Assembly (NCBI GenBank): GCA_018661145.1
Contig: JABJIU010000122.1
Coordinates: 1-6,751 of the forward strand
Direction of reading: 5' to 3'
Source: Pseudomonadota bacterium
GTDB lineage: Bacteria; Pseudomonadota; Gammaproteobacteria; Arenicellales; UBA868
DNA length: 6,751 bases
The stretch's first letter is position 1. Each line of letters begins with the position of its first letter. The notes under the pieces are model-generated. The model saw nothing but the letters and a program-made list of their open reading frames with translations, had not been told where the DNA came from and searched no databases. Of this stretch, positions 5,027 through 6,751 are shown in pieces. The translations under genes were made by a program, and so were the position numbers.

Positions 5027-6517
5027 ATGGCCAGCGCACGAACTGAGTTCCGCTGCCTCCTGGGCAGCAAGATCATCCGGCGATCTTCTTTCGATCCGCA
5101 CGAGACGCTGCTCGATTTTTTGCGGCTTGAAGCACGCCTGACGGGCACGAAGGAAGGCTGCGCTGAAGGTGACTGCGGCGCCTGTACAGTACTGCTCGGC
5201 CGTCTGCGAAACGGTGCACTGCAGTACGACCCGGTAAATGCCTGTATTGTTCCAATCGGATCGGTCGACAGTACGCAGATTCTCACCGTCGAACACCTCG
5301 CTGATGCCGAACCGCATCCGGTACAGCAAGCCTTGGCCCGCGACCATGGCTCACAGTGCGGCTTCTGTACACCTGGTATCGTGATGAGTCTTGCGGGTCT
5401 GCATAATGCCTGCGCCCAAGGCCAGGAAGTCGCCGATCAGGACACCATTAACGATGTCCTCGCCGGCAACTTGTGCCGCTGCACAGGCTACGGCCCCATC
5501 ATCACCGCTGCCAAAAGCGCCTGTGCCCAACCTGTACCCGCGGCCTTTGACTCACTGCGCACGAGTGCCCAGAAGATACTCGATGACTGGCAGGACGACG
5601 CCAGTTATCTTGATATGCAAGGACCAAAGGGCCGGTTTGCGGCGCCCATCGACCTTAATAGCCTGTGGCAGATCCAGCACGAACTGCCTGATGCGCAACT
5701 CATCGCAGGCTCGACCGACGTAGGTCTTTGGGTCAACAAAAGCCATGCGCGCTTTAACGGCGTTATTGACCTTGGAAAAGTGCAAGCACTGCGGCATATC
5801 GAAAAGGATACCTGCGCTCTAACGATCGGAGCGGGCGTTACCTTAGCCGAAAGTATTGCGCCACTTTCAGCGCTGGCATCAGACCTTGGGCCGCTGTTGC
5901 ATCGCTTCGGATCCCGACAGGTCCGCGCGCAGGCCACCGTGGGCGGCAACATTGCTAACGGCTCTCCCATTGGAGACCTGGCACCGGCGCTTATTGCCCT
6001 GGCGGCTTCTGTACACCTCGCGAGCGCCAACGGCAAGCGTACCGTAGCACTGGAATCATTTTTTATCGATTACGGCAAACAAGATATCGCACCCGGCGAG
6101 ATTGTCGCCAGCATCAGCGTCCCGTTGAACGCTCACACCGACTTTCATTGCTGGAAGATTTCCAAACGGTTTGATCAGGACATTAGCGCGGTCTGCGGAG
6201 CCTTTGGCCTCACCATCGAGAACAACACCATCACTTCCGCACGTATTGCCTTTGGTGGGATGGCCGCCACACCACGGCGGGCCACCCTGTGTGAGCAGGC
6301 ACTGATCGGCCAGTCCGTTCATCGTGATCTGCTGAGTTCCGCCAGCGAAGCGCTTTCAAAAGACTTCGCACCGATCTCCGACATGCGGGCAAGCGCGTCC
6401 TACCGGATACGTGCTGCACAAGGATTGCTGGAGCGGTGCCTGCGAAGCATCAACGGCGAGACCACACCCCAACTCTTTTCTGACGTCGAAGCGTTGGAGG
6501 TGCCTGCGCGTGGCTAA
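5027..6517 (+). CDS. xdhA: Xanthine dehydrogenase small subunit (2Fe-2S and FAD domains)
   Basis: XdhA is the electron-transfer subunit of xanthine dehydrogenase, which oxidises hypoxanthine and xanthine to urate in the cytosol, normally with NAD+. The 496 residues hold, in order, a plant-type [2Fe-2S] domain with C45, C50, C53 and C73 (GCAEGDCGACTV), a second helical [2Fe-2S] domain with C111, C114, C150 and C152 (SQCGFC and NLCRCTGY), a linker, the FAD-binding domain with AGSTDVGL (227-234) and TVGGNIANGSPIGD (304-317), and the C-terminal CO-dehydrogenase-flavoprotein-type domain (about 380-480). All eight cluster cysteines are present, so it should be functional. The ATG at 5027 is the first in-frame start after the uraH stop and gives the expected N-terminus, but no ribosome site is recognisable in the 18-base gap; coupling to uraH translation is likely. 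Its end overlaps xdhB by eight bases. Confidence 0.97.
   Translation: MASARTEFRCLLGSKIIRRSSFDPHETLLDFLRLEARLTGTKEGCAEGDCGACTVLLGRLRNGALQYDPVNACIVPIGSVDSTQILTVEHLADAEPHPVQQALARDHGSQCGFCTPGIVMSLAGLHNACAQGQEVADQDTINDVLAGNLCRCTGYGPIITAAKSACAQPVPAAFDSLRTSAQKILDDWQDDASYLDMQGPKGRFAAPIDLNSLWQIQHELPDAQLIAGSTDVGLWVNKSHARFNGVIDLGKVQALRHIEKDTCALTIGAGVTLAESIAPLSALASDLGPLLHRFGSRQVRAQATVGGNIANGSPIGDLAPALIALAASVHLASANGKRTVALESFFIDYGKQDIAPGEIVASISVPLNAHTDFHCWKISKRFDQDISAVCGAFGLTIENNTITSARIAFGGMAATPRRATLCEQALIGQSVHRDLLSSASEALSKDFAPISDMRASASYRIRAAQGLLERCLRSINGETTPQLFSDVEALEVPARG
6496..6500 (+). promoter_or_regulatory. Ribosome binding site of xdhB inside xdhA
   Basis: GGAGG, nine bases before the GTG at 6510. 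It supports GTG 6510 as the xdhB start; the GTG at 6500 is in the xdhA frame and meets the xdhA stop after five codons. Confidence 0.7.
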
Positions 6518-6751
6518 AGCCATCAACACCGCACCGGGCGCAGCACTCGCCCATGACAGCGCACTCAAACATGCCACTGGCCAAGCGGTCTATATTGACG
6601 ACATGCCGCTGCCTGCTGGCACGCTGCATCTCGCTGTAGGCGGTGCCGATACCGCCGTCGGCACGATAACCAAGATTGATCTTGAATCGGTGCGCACGGC
6701 TCCCGGCGTCATTGATGTTTTCTGCGCGGCTGACATCCCGGGCGAGAACGA
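6510..6751 (+). CDS. xdhB: Xanthine dehydrogenase large (molybdopterin) subunit, 5' end only
   Basis: The first 80 codons of a gene cut by the right edge. The visible part matches the N-terminus of bacterial XdhB: HDSALKHATGQAVYIDDMP (residues 15-33), PAGTLHLAVGGADTAVG, then ITKIDLESVRTAPGVIDVF and AADIPGEN. This is the first part of the aldehyde-oxidase/xanthine-dehydrogenase a/b hammerhead domain; the molybdenum cofactor-binding part would lie beyond the window. The start is a GTG at 6510 with GGAGG upstream, overlapping the xdhA end by eight bases, the common arrangement for two subunits made in equal amounts. Its partner XdhA is intact. An xdhC chaperone gene usually follows, but cannot be seen here. 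Confidence 0.95.
   Translation, partial: MAKAINTAPGAALAHDSALKHATGQAVYIDDMPLPAGTLHLAVGGADTAVGTITKIDLESVRTAPGVIDVFCAADIPGEN

Noticed and set aside
4610..5347. A long open frame (245 codons) on the - strand across uraH and xdhA
   Set aside because: It is antisense to two genes with unmistakable family motifs, and its own translation is low-complexity and unlike any family I know.

Overview
The window is a tightly packed bacterial gene cluster, nearly all of it for purine (urate/ureide) breakdown. The moderately GC-rich coding DNA, the short or overlapping gene junctions and the close likeness of PuuE, UraD, Alc and AllA to Pseudomonas-type proteins suggest a gammaproteobacterium. That placement is inferred from protein character; there is no rRNA or other marker here, and I cannot name a genus.

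Layout. (1) From 1 to 1078 on the + strand lie the 3' end of a histidinol-dehydrogenase-family gene of the HpsN/sulfonate-alcohol-dehydrogenase kind and a short-chain dehydrogenase (SDR) whose GTG start overlaps its stop. (2) From 1093 to 4432 on the - strand lies a five-gene run, read from right to left: puuE (allantoinase), uraD (OHCU decarboxylase), alc (allantoicase), allA (ureidoglycolate lyase), then a small exported monohaem cytochrome c. The first four genes are separated by -4, 6 and 1 bases; the cytochrome follows after 70 bases. (3) From 4433 to 4657 is a divergent, AT-richer regulatory region with two inverted repeats and a TATAAT hexamer. (4) From 4658 to the end on the + strand are uraH (5-hydroxyisourate hydrolase), xdhA (FeS/FAD subunit of xanthine dehydrogenase) and the start of xdhB (molybdopterin subunit, cut by the window edge).

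Together the genes encode hypoxanthine/xanthine -> urate (XdhAB), then 5-hydroxyisourate -> OHCU (UraH) -> S-allantoin (UraD) -> allantoate (PuuE) -> ureidoglycolate + urea (Alc) -> glyoxylate + urea (AllA). The step from urate to 5-hydroxyisourate is missing: no uricase of any known type is visible. The lone cytochrome c sits directly after allA, where, as I recall it, Pseudomonas carries the membrane-bound, cytochrome-c-containing urate oxidase PuuD. That is the most interesting lead, though still speculative. The rest is a recognisable pathway, not a new system.

I found no RNA genes, insertion sequences, CRISPR arrays or convincing terminators. The only stretch of more than 200 bases without a gene is the divergent regulatory region.
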